DNA from: Diogma glabrata
Taxonomy: Eukaryota > Arthropoda > Insecta > Diptera > Cylindrotomidae
DNA: 64,000 nt
Assembly (NCBI GenBank): GCA_963693315.1
Contig: OY856188.1
Location: 216,822,495-216,886,494 of the forward strand
Direction: 5' to 3'
Position 1 is the first letter of the stretch. The number at the start of each line of letters is the position of its first letter. Under the pieces are notes generated by a model. That model worked only from the letters and a program-made list of their open reading frames with translations. It had not been told where the DNA came from and ran no database searches. Positions 1 to 11,887 of this stretch are shown here, piece after piece. The translations under genes and the position numbers were made by a program.

Positions 1-2538
1 ATGTATATAATATAATGTATGCAATATAAAATTGTTCAATTCTACGAAGGTAAAAAATAGTGCATATTATGTACGTAATAGTTGAACACTTGGCCAAATA
101 AACACAATCAAGCTTGTAAATAATATATTTATATTTATGAATGAACGAGCGTAGATAAACGAAAGCCGTTACAATTTTGATTAAATTTTATTGAATAAAT
201 TATGTACCTATATATAAATGTATATTTTTGCAAAAAAACTGATAATAAAAAATTTTGTTGATAAATTATATAGTATAAAAAAAATATTTGGAAATGTTAT
301 TAAACTTTTTTTATGTTGTTAAGTTCTTTTTGTTATATGTATTTATTTATTAATTGTAAATTTTACTTATTTTTAAAGAATTTTTAAGATATATTATGAA
401 TTTAATTATCGAGCAACATATCTAAGCTTTTTTAGTAAAATAAAATTCATGAAATTTAACTAAGCAGAATTTAAAACTTTTATATCTCGATAAAATTAAT
501 AAAATTAAAATGATTTGATTGAATTATTTACTATACATATTTTGTATATCTGTAATTAACGAACCGTTTTTTTTGTTCAGCTGATGAATTTGGTTTTTTC
601 TTATACACGATGAAATGAAGATGTTATCCTTGTGATTTTAAAACGTTGCATGCTCTTTCTTTTGCATGATTGTTGTTGCTTCTCGTCCAAAGCTCCCTCG
701 TTGGGCTGTATTTGCCTGATGATTTTGTGAATGGACGAATTTGTAAATGTTTACTATATTTTGTTTGAAAACTTGTCGATTTCAATTGAATAATCACGTT
801 TTTTTAAACTTATATTTGTAATGTAATTGTTCTTTTCTTTTTTTTGATTAATTACTCGCGTTTTTCGATTTAATTTATTGAACACTATTTCGCGTTTTTT
901 ATGGATGTACGCGATGCGGTCGTTACTGTTTTATTACCGTACTGGCGTGCCTAATTCGGGGTCACCACGTGATGAGATAGATTTTTCTCAACACAATTCT
1001 ACTTGTTAAATAACAACACTATTAATTGTGATATTCAATTATTTATTTTGAAATAAAAAACAAACAACTTTTATTTCACTTATATATTTTTATAAATAAT
1101 ATTTATGTATCGTATAATATTAAACGCGAGTTTTAAATGTTGCTCGACCGAAAGCCAAAATACAAGTAATTATTTTTAATTAAAAATGGAAGAAACAAAT
1201 GAATTATTTAATCGACTTCCGTTGGACATCTTTTTAATTTATTCAAGTGTGGTCGTTATGAAAATGATTGTGTATATTTTCGCCTAGTGTTGCCGCTACA
1301 CATATGTTACTAACATTTAATAAAAAATTCAGGAGGGGAAAATTTTTTGTTTTTTTATTAATTTTATTGCAACACGCCTTAAAATTTTTCATCATTAAAA
1401 AAAAGTGGAGTTAAAAATGAACAGTTTTTTTTGGATTTACCTATATGTTTTTATAATAAATTTTTAATTTTAACTTAAAATAAATATTTTACACATTTTT
1501 ATCATTTATTTAATTTTACATTACTAAATTCCGTAGAGTTAGAATAACGTCTAGCTAAGGTTGATCCATCATTTGTAGGAATGTATGAGTGATATCCTCG
1601 TGTTCCAGGAATTGTTTTTAAATTGGCGTATCTATCAGCTAGTTGATTTCGTTTTGCAAACAAAGAAATCCCTCTGCATTCTGTCACTATATGACAGTGG
1701 TGAGTGAGTAATCTCAACAGTTTGACTTTTTTGCAGGCATAATGGATTTGATTTCATCCGAACACTGCTGATGAAGATATTTATAAAAAACAACGAGATC
1801 AGAAAAAATTAACAAATACCTACATTTTGAGCTATATAACCTTAAAATCAGTTTAGTAGTTTTGACTGTAGAGCCATTTCAATACACCAGGGTCGAGCAA
1901 TTTCTTGATTTTTCAACACCCTTTATCTTAAGACAGGGTTAAAAAAAAAACTAACAACGCAGACATTTTTTTTATTGATATCAACGAATTACAATACCTA
2001 AATATACAAAATTAAAACCTCATTTCCAGACCTTGCTGATTTCACGTGTTTTTCACCTGTTAGAATCTTATATATTAATACGCTAAAAAAAAAATTTTGG
2101 AGCCTAAGGCTTTTTTATTCGCAGATGGATTCATTTAAAATTTTCACTGCTAACTGATATTAGTGTAACTTAGATTTTAAAGATTTTTCACACAAATCGT
2201 ATCATAAATAAAAAAGTTATAGACGAATTAAAATGTATTTTTGAATTTAACGGCCCCTGCTATACAATATGAAATGGAATTCCCCAAGTCTTTTCTTTGT
2301 TTTTTTATTATTATTATTTAGTATTTTACATTTTCTTTTCAAATTTCAATTTAGTTTATGCATTGATTTAGGAGTGGATAGACGTATTATTTTTCTTTGT
2401 TTTTTTATTATTATTATTTTTCTTTGATTTTCTTTGATTTAATTATTCTTTCTCTTTGTTTTTAAATATTTTCTATTGATTAGAAATTAAAGAAACAATT
2501 CATAAAATTGATTTGTTCTCTCTGTGCAAAACAAGATA
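1..2538. other. AT-rich region without recognised gene
   Basis: This stretch is AT-rich with frequent stops in all frames and long A and T runs. A phrase of T-runs and ATT triplets (CTTTGTTTTTTTATTATTA) occurs twice, near 2297 and 2394. Another phrase (TTTTCTATTGATTAGAAATT) near 2468 recurs near 3730, so part of this block has been duplicated into the region beyond the Helitron relic. The only coding candidate is a 71-codon reading frame on the minus strand at 1502-1717, listed separately. I see no promoter or RNA gene. Confidence 0.6.
1502..1717 (-). CDS. Unidentified short reading frame, possible exon relic
   Basis: I do not recognise this product. The 71-codon frame has a mixed amino-acid composition (Cys, His, Gly, Pro, Arg, Thr all present), unlike the Phe/Ile/Lys/Asn-rich translations that AT-rich noncoding DNA here gives. 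Its C-terminal half reads like a folded segment, with IPGTRGYHSYIP followed by STLARRYSNS. There is no zinc finger, membrane segment or signal peptide. It could be the last exon of a decayed transposase or a host exon. No acceptor site could be assigned with confidence on the minus strand upstream of it. The call is weak and rests on composition only. Confidence 0.2.
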   Translation of the reverse strand: MRLLTHHCHIVTECRGISLFAKRNQLADRYANLKTIPGTRGYHSYIPTNDGSTLARRYSNSTEFSNVKLNK

Positions 2539-2687
2539 AGCAGGCTACAGACCTTCAATCAATTTGTCAATCAATTGAAAACGAAAATAAACGAAATAAA
2601 ATTTAGGGGATTTTTACACTAAATTTTATTTCGTTGATTTTCGTTTTCGAATTGATTGACAAATTGATTAAAGGTCTGTAGCCTGCT
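2539..2687. repeat. 149-bp hairpin repeat (MITE-like)
   Basis: Two arms of about 65 bp are near-perfect reverse complements. The left arm starts AGCAGGCTACAGACCTT and the right arm ends AAGGTCTGTAGCCTGCT. The unpaired loop is about 14 nt (around GGGGATTTTTACAC). The structure is a short foldback and is probably a miniature inverted-repeat element or a head-to-head duplication. No target duplication was clear. Confidence 0.75.
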
Positions 2688-2867
2688 ATAGAGAAATATT
2701 TCATAATAGCCGTGTTTGATTTTTCTATTTTTTCTTCATAAATGAATGGTGTCATGAATGGTGTTAATGGTGAAATGAATGTTGTGAATGAAGAAATGAA
2801 TTGCACGTGGTATTTATCATTTTAAAATTCATAATATTTTTTATCATCGTACTGGTGCTTTAATTCC

Positions 2868-3187
2868 TGCCTGATGTGTTTGTTAAATTTGTCAGATGAA
2901 GATAGAATTGAAGGAAATGAAATGATTAATAAATTTGTATGTACTGAAATCTCTGATCCCATTCTTTTTCTTAAATTACATGAATATGTGAAACGTCATA
3001 TGATGCATGGACCATGTGGTGCTCTAAATTCCAATTCTGTTTGTATGAGAGATGGTAAATGTAGTAAGAATTTTCCAAAACCTTTTTCTGAAAATACTAA
3101 AGAATCTGTGAATGGTTATCCTTTGTATCGTCGACGTGATAATGGTATGAGTGTTGATGTACGTGGTGCATCTCTTGATAATAGATA
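2868..3187 (+). pseudogene. Helitron Rep/helicase polyprotein fragment
   Basis: About 105 codons match the linker that follows the rolling-circle Rep domain in Helitron transposases. Visible hallmarks are the EDRIE...INKFVCTEISDP segment, then HMMHGPCGALN, then the cysteine pair in CMRDGKCSKNFPK, and a C-terminal GYPLYRRRDNG. Full-length Helitron proteins exceed 1000 residues, so neither the Rep catalytic HUH motif nor the helicase domain is present. The reading frame ends where a TA-flanked terminal inverted repeat begins (3188), so the Helitron was truncated by, or recombined with, that element. In life such a protein would nick and unwind DNA for rolling-circle transposition; this piece cannot. 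Confidence 0.85.
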
Positions 3188-3310
3188 CTAGGAGGGCTCG
3201 GCGTGCTTCGCTACGCTTATAAATAAAGATTTTGCGTAGACATTTTGTGGGGTGGGCCCGGTGAGCATGGTGGCATTTGCTACATGCTAGCATTTCTCAC
3301 GAAAAGTACG
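3188..3310 (+). mobile_element. Partial copy of the CTAGGAGG foldback element
   Basis: The sequence starts CTAGGAGGGCTCGGCGTGC directly after a TA dinucleotide. It matches the left arm of the complete foldback element at 3942-4376 for roughly 60 bp, including the GCGTGCTTCGCTACGC palindrome and TTGCGTAGACATTTTG. It then diverges, but ends with a GCTAGCATTTCTCAC stretch also present in the full copy. No right terminus is visible; the minisatellite begins about 30 bp later. Confidence 0.7.
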
Positions 3311-3337
3311 ATCATTAGTACGACAATATTTTAATGG

Positions 3338-3690
3338 TTGACACCCTTGACACCTTGACACCCTTGACACCCTTGGCACCCCTTGACACCCTTGACACCC
3401 TTAACACCCTTGACACCCTTGACACCCTTGACACCATTGACACCCTTGACACCTTTAACACCCTTGACACCCTTGACACCCTTGACATCCTTGACACCCT
3501 TGACACCCTTGACACCCTTGACAACCTTGACACCCTTGACAACCTTGACACCCTAGACAACCTTGACACCCTTGACACCCTTGACACCCTTGACACCCTT
3601 GACACCCTTGACACCCTTGACACCCTTGACACCCTTGACACCCTTGACACCCTTGTCACCCTTGACACCCTTGACACCCCTGACACCCTG
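3338..3690. repeat. 9-bp minisatellite (CTTGACACC)n, about 39 units
   Basis: The 9-bp unit CTTGACACC is repeated without break for about 353 bp. Variants occur in a non-random order: a higher-order CTTGACACC/CTTGACAAC alternation appears near 3518-3565, and single-base variants cluster in the first half. The period is a multiple of three with no stop codon, so both strands show long spurious reading frames (Asp-Thr-Leu repeats on +, Ser-Arg-Val repeats on -). A stray unit recurs near 3888. Confidence 0.95.
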
Positions 3691-3762
3691 AAAAATAAAA
3701 TTTTATTACAATTCCTTCACTAATTTTTTTATTTTCTATTGATTAGAAATTAAAGAAACATT

Positions 3763-3807
3763 TTCCCAAATTTCCCGAATTTCCCAAATTTCCCAAATTT
3801 CCCAAAC
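3763..3807. repeat. 9-bp minisatellite (TTTCCCAAA)n
   Basis: Five tandem copies of TTTCCCAAA, one with G for A, lie 70 bp after the CTTGACACC array. It has the same unit length but an unrelated sequence. It follows the duplicated TTTTCTATTGATTAGAAATT phrase that is also found near 2468. Confidence 0.9.
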
Positions 3808-3941
3808 TTAAAAAAATAAAATTTTTTTTATTTCAACCATTACTTCACTAATTAATCGAAAGGAACTTTGTTCCATCCGGGTGTCCCTTGACACCTCTTT
3901 ACTTTTTCTTGTGCGTGTGGAAATGAAGTGATTAATAAATA

Positions 3942-4376
3942 CTAGGAGGGCCCGGCGTGCTTCGCTACGCTTATAAATAAAGTTTTTGCGTAGACATTTT
4001 GTTGACGTAGAAGCAATGATTTCCAAAAGTGGTAATGAGAAATGCTAGCATATAATTTTTAATTTTTCTTTTTAAATATATGAATGAAAAATAATCAGAA
4101 CTCTAGCTGAGCAGTTCGGATATATGAAAAATTAGCGATCAAATAAGTTAGAGATCAAATAAGCTTACTTGAAAACTTATTTGATCGCTAATTTTTCATT
4201 TATCCGATCAGCTAGAGTTCTGATTATTTTTCATTCATATATTTAAAAAGATAAATCAAAAATTATATGCTAGCAATTCTCATTACCACTTTTTGAAATC
4301 ATTGCTTCTACGTCAACAAAATGTCTACGCAAAAGTTTTATTTATAAGCGTAGCGAAGCACGCCGGGCCCTCCTAG
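3942..4376. mobile_element. 435-bp foldback (MITE-like) element with TA duplication
   Basis: The two arms, each about 200 bp, are almost perfect reverse complements. The element begins CTAGGAGGGCCCGGCGTGC and ends with the complement GCACGCCGGGCCCTCCTAG. A TA dinucleotide lies on each side (3940-3941 and 4377-4378), the duplication expected of Tc1/mariner-like or PIF-like mobilisation. The GC-rich ends contrast with an AT-rich middle, and the spacer around 4120-4160 is itself partly repeated. It has no coding capacity, so a transposase would have to act in trans. Confidence 0.85.
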
Positions 4377-4799
4377 TATACATTAAAAGGTTATAAAATA
4401 CATTTCACTCAATCTCTTCTAGCTAGCATAAGGTTTGTAAAATATATTTGACTATATCGATTGCATTGGAGAATACACCCAATTCACAATAAGAACTTTA
4501 ACTATACACTCTGGACAAATTTTATTATTTAAATTAGAAATGCTCTCATCTTATGTCATAGCCTCTGCATTTATATTTCATATATGTTCGCTTTATTATT
4601 TGAGGTTTTGTGAAAGAAAACATAATACATGTTATGTGTTCTTATATTAATGTAAAGCTCTATTATTCAGTCGTATTAATATTATTATGAAACTAATAAT
4701 TCTTAACATTAATGACAATAAGTACCAAATAAACAAATATTTGTTTTATTATGTGGCAAATACTCTCATGTGAATGAGACTGTATATACAAAAATGAAT

Positions 4800-4992
4800 A
4801 GTTTGTCGGAACCCTTAGTCTCAGGTGGCTTCGACCCGCAGAGGTTTAAAAAAAGCGTTAATCAACACCTTAGAACGCCAGTTGTTGTGGGACCCGGGTC
4901 TAGACCGAGGTCTTAAAAGGTATTTATGTGTGGTTGTGACACATATTCTAAACCCTATTACTCAACACATTTTATTAAAAAAAAAAAAAAAA
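4800..4992 (+). repeat. Retroelement 3' tail with poly(A)
   Basis: A moderately GC-rich block ends in a run of about 14 A residues (4978-4991). The last ~120 bp, from GTTGTTGTGG through GTGACACATATT to CAACACATTTT, is matched by 18070-18172, which also ends in an A-rich run. Two dispersed copies with A tails suggest the 3' end of a LINE or SINE. No coding sequence remains in this copy. Confidence 0.55.
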
Positions 4993-5498
4993 TATGCATA
5001 AAATACAGCAAAGGTTGTTATACTGTTTTTTCAGTGATACTTTATACCTAAATAAGCCTGTTTTTCAGCACCTTACCAAGTACTTATCACATCCTAAGAA
5101 CTTAAAAAGCCCTATCAATTCTATCAACGTACAAAATCAACATCTTATTTGAATCTTCAAAAACTATTTACGATTCCGATCTATTTCACATCAAACCCGA
5201 CAAACATTTTAATACATGAAGATAGCGCTCGTATATTTAAGTTCTAAATTGGAAAAGAATCAGTGTGATTTTGTTTGTAAAGGTTGCGTCCATTTTTTCG
5301 CCATTTTTTTAATGATACAATTTAAAAGACCAAAATTCAGATATCAAAAAATTTAAATATTTAAATTATGTATAGAAAATAATACTAATATTCCATAATT
5401 TTCTCAATATTATGAAAAATTAAATTAAAATAAAGATAAATCGACATGAAACAAGACAAATAAAAATATTAAAACAATATAATATTTTTTTTAAATCG

Positions 5499-5503
5499 CT
5501 AAA
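5499..5503. repeat. Target-site duplication of copia element (left)
   Basis: CTAAA immediately precedes the TG of the left LTR and is matched by CTAAA at 17056-17060 after the CA of the right LTR. This links the two LTRs to one insertion 11.55 kb long. Five bases is the normal copia duplication length. Confidence 0.9.
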
Positions 5504-5742
5504 TGTTGGGATTGAGTTGAAATTAAAAGATTATTTTAATTCAAGAGTTGTTCAGTAAGTGACATAACACTGAACAACATTTATTTCATTACATATATAA
5601 TTATCATTTAGCTATACAGCAGAGCTATCTATGTGGTATATAATATTGTTAACTTAAATAGTATAACGACATCTAGTTATTAATAGCTTGTACTTTATAA
5701 CTTAGGAGGTGTGTCTGTGGTTTAATGTTCAATACTTCAACA
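5504..5742 (-). repeat. Copia 3' LTR
   Basis: This 239-bp repeat starts TGTTGGGATTGAG and ends ACTTCAACA on the plus strand. By eye it is identical to 16817-17055. On the element's strand it carries the last codons of pol, whose stop lies at 5673-5675, so coding sequence runs about 70 bp into the LTR. AATAAA-like A/T-rich signals occur within it on the minus strand. Confidence 0.95.
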
Positions 5743-7731
5743 TCCTCCCCTGAACATAAACCCATCTTGGAACGGCAAAATTCTAGCTTGTGTGCTGTTG
5801 TTCCTTTTGTTAAAATATCAGCAACCATTTCTTCAGATTTGACGTATTCCATTTTAATTTTATTCTTCGAAACACTGTCCCGAACAAAGTGGTGTCTCAC
5901 ATCAATATGTTTGGTTCTTGATGAATGCTGATCATTACTGGATATTTTAATGCAGCTTGTGTTATCACAGTATATTGTCATTGGTTTATTAATTTGGGGC
6001 CAAAAATTTTGTTGAAGTTGTTTCAACCACAATGCCTCTTGAATACATGTAGACAATGACATATACTCAGCTTCCGTTGTGGAAAGAGCAACCGTAGGTT
6101 GTCTTCTTGAGTTCCAGCTAATAGCTCCTCCCTGAAAAGAAAAAATGTAACCTGTGCAAGATCTTCTGTCTTCAGAGTTGCCCCAATCAGCATCACAAAA
6201 GCCATGCATTTGCTCTTCCATTTGATTTTGTTTGTATTTTAGCTGGTAATCATATGTTCCACTTAAATATCTTAAAACCCTTTTTAATGCTGCAAAATGT
6301 TCCTTTTCCGGCTTATTATTAAATTTGCTTAAGTAGTTAACCACAAAACTTATATCAGGTCTTGTGCCCTGCGAGAGATATAACAAACACCCAATTATTT
6401 CTTGATACGGTGTATTATTTAATACAGAACTCTCTGTTTCACTTGACTGCAATTTAGTTTTTGGATCAATTGGTGTTTTGACTGATTTACATTCTGACAT
6501 ATCATATCTTTGAAGGATTTCCTGTATATAATTCTTCTGGCTGACATATATAACTCCATTTTTTCTGTCCCTAGTTACATGTAAACCTAAGCAGTATTTT
6601 ACTTCCCCAAGGTCTTTTATCATAAATTTCTCACACACTTTTTCTTTTACTATCGTTTTAAATTGTGAAGAATTTGAGAATATGATTATATCATCCACGT
6701 ATATCGCTATAAATAAAATATTTTCTTTATCAATTTTATAATATATACAAGGATCTAATCTAGAACGCGTTAAACCAATTTCGTTTAATGTGGCATCTAG
6801 CAATTTATTCCACTGTCGACTGGCTTGCTTTAATCCATATAAAGATTTTTTCAATAAGCACACATTTGATCCGGTTTCATACAAAGGAGGTTGTGACATG
6901 TAAATTTCTTCTTCTACATCACCTTGCAGAAAAGCGGATACGACATCCATTTGGTCTATATCGAGATCATATTTGGCTGCTAAAGCAAATAAATATCTTA
7001 GGGATGAATACCGGATGACTGGTGAAAACACTTCATTATAATCTATCCCTTTCTTTTGAGCACATCCCTTAATGACCAATCTCGCCTTGTATTTAATTAT
7101 TTCTCCTCTTTCATTCGTTTTGGTTTTAAAAACCCACTTGCTAGGTATTATTTTTCTGTTAATAGGTTTTTTCGTGAGGATCCATGTATGGTTTGCCATA
7201 AGAGACTTGTATTCCTCATCCATTGCTTCCTTCCAATAATCAGATTCAGGGCTTGATAAGGCTTCTTCTAATGTTACTGGGTCTCTCTTTGTGATGCATA
7301 AAAAATTTACAGCTTCTTCATTATTTCTTCTTGCACGCGATCGAAGATTTATTATGCGTCTTTCGGTATCAACAGAACTGTCACTTTCACTCGGCAGATA
7401 TGTTGAGTCATTATCATATCTTGTTGTGTTTATACTATCAGCAGATGTATCAAAATTCATCGGTGATGACGGAGTGACATTTTGTTCTCTATTAAATTCT
7501 TCATTTGTTGAACAATCATTATTTTGGTTAACTTGTGAGGTACACTTAACTACTGTTTGCTGTTGCGCTGGAGGTACAAAATCACATACATTTTCTATAT
7601 GTTTGAAATCTTCAAAAAATACAACATCTCTACTTTTAATAATTTTGTTTGTATTCGTATCAAAAAGACGATAACCCTTGGTATTTTCACAATATCCGAC
7701 AAATATCATTTCATGTGATTTACGGTCCCAT
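5673..7731 (-). pseudogene. pol: Copia pol, 3' part: reverse transcriptase and RNase H
   Basis: This half of the copia polyprotein has no start of its own, because the insert junction at 7731 cuts it. Counting from the Met at 7709, an integrase C-terminal/linker region (residues 1-140) is followed by the copia-type reverse transcriptase. The RT includes WVFKTK, the SAFLQGD segment, KSLYGLKQASRQW and the catalytic YVDD at about 337-340. RNase H follows (GFCDADWG, STTEAEYMS, IYCDNTS). The frame is open for over 680 codons and ends inside the 3' LTR. In an intact element it would copy the RNA into cDNA in cytoplasmic particles. Here it lacks promoter and gag leader because of the 7-kb insert, so it is a disrupted gene with undamaged codons. 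Confidence 0.93.
5743..5751 (-). promoter_or_regulatory. Copia polypurine tract
   Basis: On the minus strand AGGGGAGGA abuts the 3' LTR. This is the expected plus-strand DNA primer position for a copia element and confirms the minus-strand orientation. Confidence 0.85.
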
Positions 7732-7930
7732 CACTACAAACTCAAGTGTTTTATTTTAAAACACTTAAAGTGTTTAAATGCTTGTAGTCACTTTTTAAAC
7801 ATTTTAAAGTGTTTTATTTGATTAAACTACTTTAAGCGTTTAATACTAAAACACTTTAAGCGTTTAGTTTTAAAACATTTAATTTGTTTTGCATATAAAA
7901 CATATTAAACGTTTTAATGTGTTTTAGATA
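7732..7930. repeat. Left subterminal repeat array of CACTA-like element
   Basis: Within 200 bp of the left end the motif family AAACACTT, AAAGTGTTT, AAGCGTTTA and GTTTTAAAAC recurs about a dozen times in both orientations. In CACTA elements such subterminal repeats bind element-encoded proteins; binding here is inferred. Confidence 0.7.
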
Positions 7931-8479
7931 AAATACATAAATAGATAAATAGTAAATATTGGTCCTTACCAAACTTATATGCAGTGCAACATACCAACAT
8001 ACTAACTATAATGACAAAATTGAAATATTTATATTTTTTAAGATTAATTACATTGATTATATTGGATAAATCGAATACATTGAATAATTGCCATGCGAAA
8101 ATAAAATATAATTTCATTATTTTGCACAAATTACTCTAAAAAATGAAGTAAAATGCGATGCTGTTGAAAATGCAGTCCGTTTATTACAGTAATGTTCTAT
8201 AAATACTGGCCGTTTGGAATATTCTTGGATCGCTATTTACGTCACTTGGATCGCTACGTTAACGCTATTCTATATTTCTATTCCTTCTGTTTTTTTCAGA
8301 ATTAATAAACAAAAACATGGGTACACAGTTTAAGAAAATACTGCAATTTTTAATACAAGCTTTGCTATATATGGCTTATGTAAAGCAAGTTATTATTAAA
8401 TTGCGAAGCATATGTTGCATTAAAACTAATTCTAATGCAAAACTACCAATTTTAGTACAACTCTAACATCATAATTTAT

Positions 8480-8545
8480 TTTGTATAGAAATGGTAGAAG
8501 TTTGAAAACAACTTGGTAGGCTAGAAGTTTGAAAACAACTTGCTT
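8480..8545. repeat. Short direct duplication
   Basis: TAGAAGTTTGAAAACAACTTG occurs twice, separated by GTAGGC, at about 8491 and 8518. The surrounding 7930-11880 interior of the CACTA-like element is AT-rich, and I see no gene in it. Confidence 0.6.
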
Positions 8546-11500
8546 ATGGGAAGACCATTAAATTTATCTTTAAATCAAGCTTTGCATTGTTTTATTAATG
8601 GAAACTTCCGTAGGACCTTTATGTTTAGCAATTTCCATTACATATTCAGCTTCTTTTTAACTGTGAAAAACGTATAGAATAATACTTTTTTACTATGACA
8701 ATTGGCAGAAAGCTATTTCATATTTTGCTTATGATCGGGAAATCAACTTTATTTAGAATTATTATTAATTATGTATTATTAATTCAGTGAAACTTGCTGG
8801 AATACGACAGCTCTACAGCTTAATATTTGAATCGTAAAATGATGAGTCGCTAACATTGCTCTGATATAACGTGATGTACGTTTGTTGACTTATGTAGAAA
8901 CAATTTGATTTTGAGCAGCCTCAGTCATCTATAATATGATGGTTTAAAATTGTCAAATAATCTAATTGCTACGCGTTAGTAATCAAATTCATTAGCAAGA
9001 TTTTCCATCGGAGTGAAGTTTTATCACAAATAATTTACTAAATTAATTGTGGATTATGTGTCAATAGACACAAGTGAAGACTAGTCATCTTCTTCTCGCC
9101 GATACGAGCTTGTTATTCAATACAAGTATGTCTAGAGTAAAACAAAACAGTGATCACTAGAGAAACTAATTGACTAAATCTGAATCTATTAAATATATGT
9201 TTATGTAAATTTTTTGTTTTCTTATACTTCGCTAGAAATGTAACCTAATTTTTGGTTTATATTAGCGTTGACATTTTTTGGTAGTTTATCTAGTCGACCC
9301 TGATGAGAATGATAAACTTTTTTAAAGTTTAAAATTTTCTCATTAGTTCAAAACTAGATCGGCCGAAAATTGTACGGATTGCAAAAAGTTTCATAATTTG
9401 CACCATAATTTTTTATATTCAATATTATTTTAAATTTCTACTCCTAGAAGTCTTACATATTCTTTCTCCACAATATCTTTGAAATCAAACTATATAATGA
9501 AAACGGTGTTGATAATCAAAAAACATAACTAACCCTTGCTTTGCTTGCATTGAATCGAAGTTATTGAATTTGGAAGTGATTGATTGAAAAAAAATGAAAA
9601 ATTATAAAAAAAATTGTATAACAAAAATTTTGAAGGATAAATTTATTGAAATATTGATTTGAAGGATTTAATTTTGAACATAATGAATTTACTTAGGCGC
9701 CAAGATTTTTTATTTGATATAAAATCACTCACTTAAACGAATAAAACCAAAAAGAGTTGTATATCAGCCCCGGGGTCCAAAATACAGCCCTTGGAAAAAT
9801 GCAAATTTCGTTCCTACTCCCTGTACATGTTCTTTTTAAAAAAAATTAGATATCTATTATCAAAATATAAAGATAAAGTTGTTGGGAATGCTTTTTATTA
9901 ATTTTCCAAAACAGTATTTTCCAATTTAAAAGATCATATTCCAAAGTGCCTGCAAAGTAATTTGGTACATAACTTTATTTTAGAAGGTAACGTTTGAATA
10001 CAATAATAGATTGACAAAACCTTTTTTTTGACGTGTAATCAAAAAATTTTGTCAACATAATCAACATATTAATAATAGTATAGACATAATAACGTTATCA
10101 AAACATTTACATGATGATAATCATAATTTTTTTTTTTGAAGATGTAATTATTCTGAAAATGAAAACCAATTAAAGAAATGTTATATACTATGGGGTATCC
10201 CGCGGGCTCCGCAACTATAATTTTAAAACACTACTTTATCGAAAAATTTAAATGCCGTAAATGGAATTTTTATGAATAAAAGGAATAATGTTAAGGTACT
10301 ATAAAAAAAATAGCCAAAAACCTCGAACCCTGAACCCCTTGAACCGCGAACCGCGAACCTTTCTCACAACCCTCAACATCGACAATGACAACGAAACGTT
10401 TTTTATGTGCTAGAATACATTTTACATATTATGCTTAATGTATTCCATAAGCAAATTAAAAAATTTAAATTGTAGTACAATGAAAAATTTCATTGACAAT
10501 TCTTAAAATTATTGGAAGTTGTGTTTGGCATACTTTGGTATACTAATCCTTTGAAAATTTTGAGATTTTTTTCTCATGTAGCGCGTTTGCGGTGAATACT
10601 GGAAAAGAAAAATTGACCAATACTCATTTTTTAACATCTTACTGATCTAAATTTAAATTGTATAATTTAATTGAAGAAAGCATTTTACGAAATATTGTGA
10701 CAAAAAGTGAGGAAATAGACCTTTAATTATGTATAGTGGAATTTTTTTACAAACGAATACAAAAATTGGCTGTTCTGTACATATTGCGATATGCGCATGT
10801 GCGGAATTCAGTGTCTCGAATTAAAATATTAAAAAAACTTTTGGAGTCCCATGAAATGGACAAAAAAACGCATAAAATTAATAAATTACTATTGAAGTTC
10901 AAACAATTATAATATAAAACCAAAAACTATAGTAAAAATATTAATGATTTTGTAGGTAAATAACAAAATTATCATAATTAAAAATAATTATAATAAAAAT
11001 AACGACGCCTATGTAAAAAAATATCACAACAAACAAATGGTACGAACTAGGAGTAGAAATTTAACTAATATAATTGTTTTGTAAACAAATTTATCCCAAA
11101 ATAAATAATGCATCTCGTTTTACTTTTTGTCTCATCTTTTATCTTTTGCTGCGTCCTATCTGTCAAAAATTCGCTGGCAAAAAAGTTCTACTATACCTTC
11201 ACCGATTTGTTTACTTTTTTCTTTTTTAATAAACATATTATAAAAACCATTTACCAACTTTACTATTTAATGTATCAATTATTCCTTTAAAAAATGCTCC
11301 ACGAAACTTTCGAAATTCTAACTATTTTTCATAATACATATTACATATCTTGTGACTAATTGAAAATAAAAAAGATTTCATTAAAACAAAAACTGTGAAT
11401 AACTTTAAAAAAATCCCCTGAATGCATTCTAAATTTTATTAAAATTACAAATAACTGAATAAAACCTTCGTAATGACGTCACACGATATTTTATGATGAA

Positions 11501-11887
11501 GCTGTTTATCTGTTTTTGCAAGAGAAATATTCATATATGTAGTAGTTTTTGTTTTTATTTTATTTCACTGGAACGAAATTATAGAAAATAACGATCGAAA
11601 ACCACTATTATATGATTTTTAGCACTGCCTGTCAAATATTTAATTAAATAATATTTATAAATATATAAATATTAAATAATATTTAATTTTCGTTTTAATA
11701 TCGAAATGATAATAATTTGAACGAAATAGGAAAAGACAGTAGCAATTACTTTAAAAACCTACATTCGATCAATTTAAAATTCGTAAAACGAAATATTTAT
11801 GAGTTTTATGTATTTATGAATAAAAAAACAACAATTTTAATGTTATTTAAAAAAAATTTAAATAAAACAATAAAAAACATATACTAA

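Noticed and set aside
3315..3723. Long reading frames on both strands (Asp-Thr-Leu and Ser-Arg-Val repeats)
   Set aside because: They are a by-product of a stop-free 9-bp minisatellite; no start context or unique domain.
3338..3807. CRISPR-like array
   Set aside because: Units are 9 bp and contiguous with no spacers, in eukaryotic DNA.
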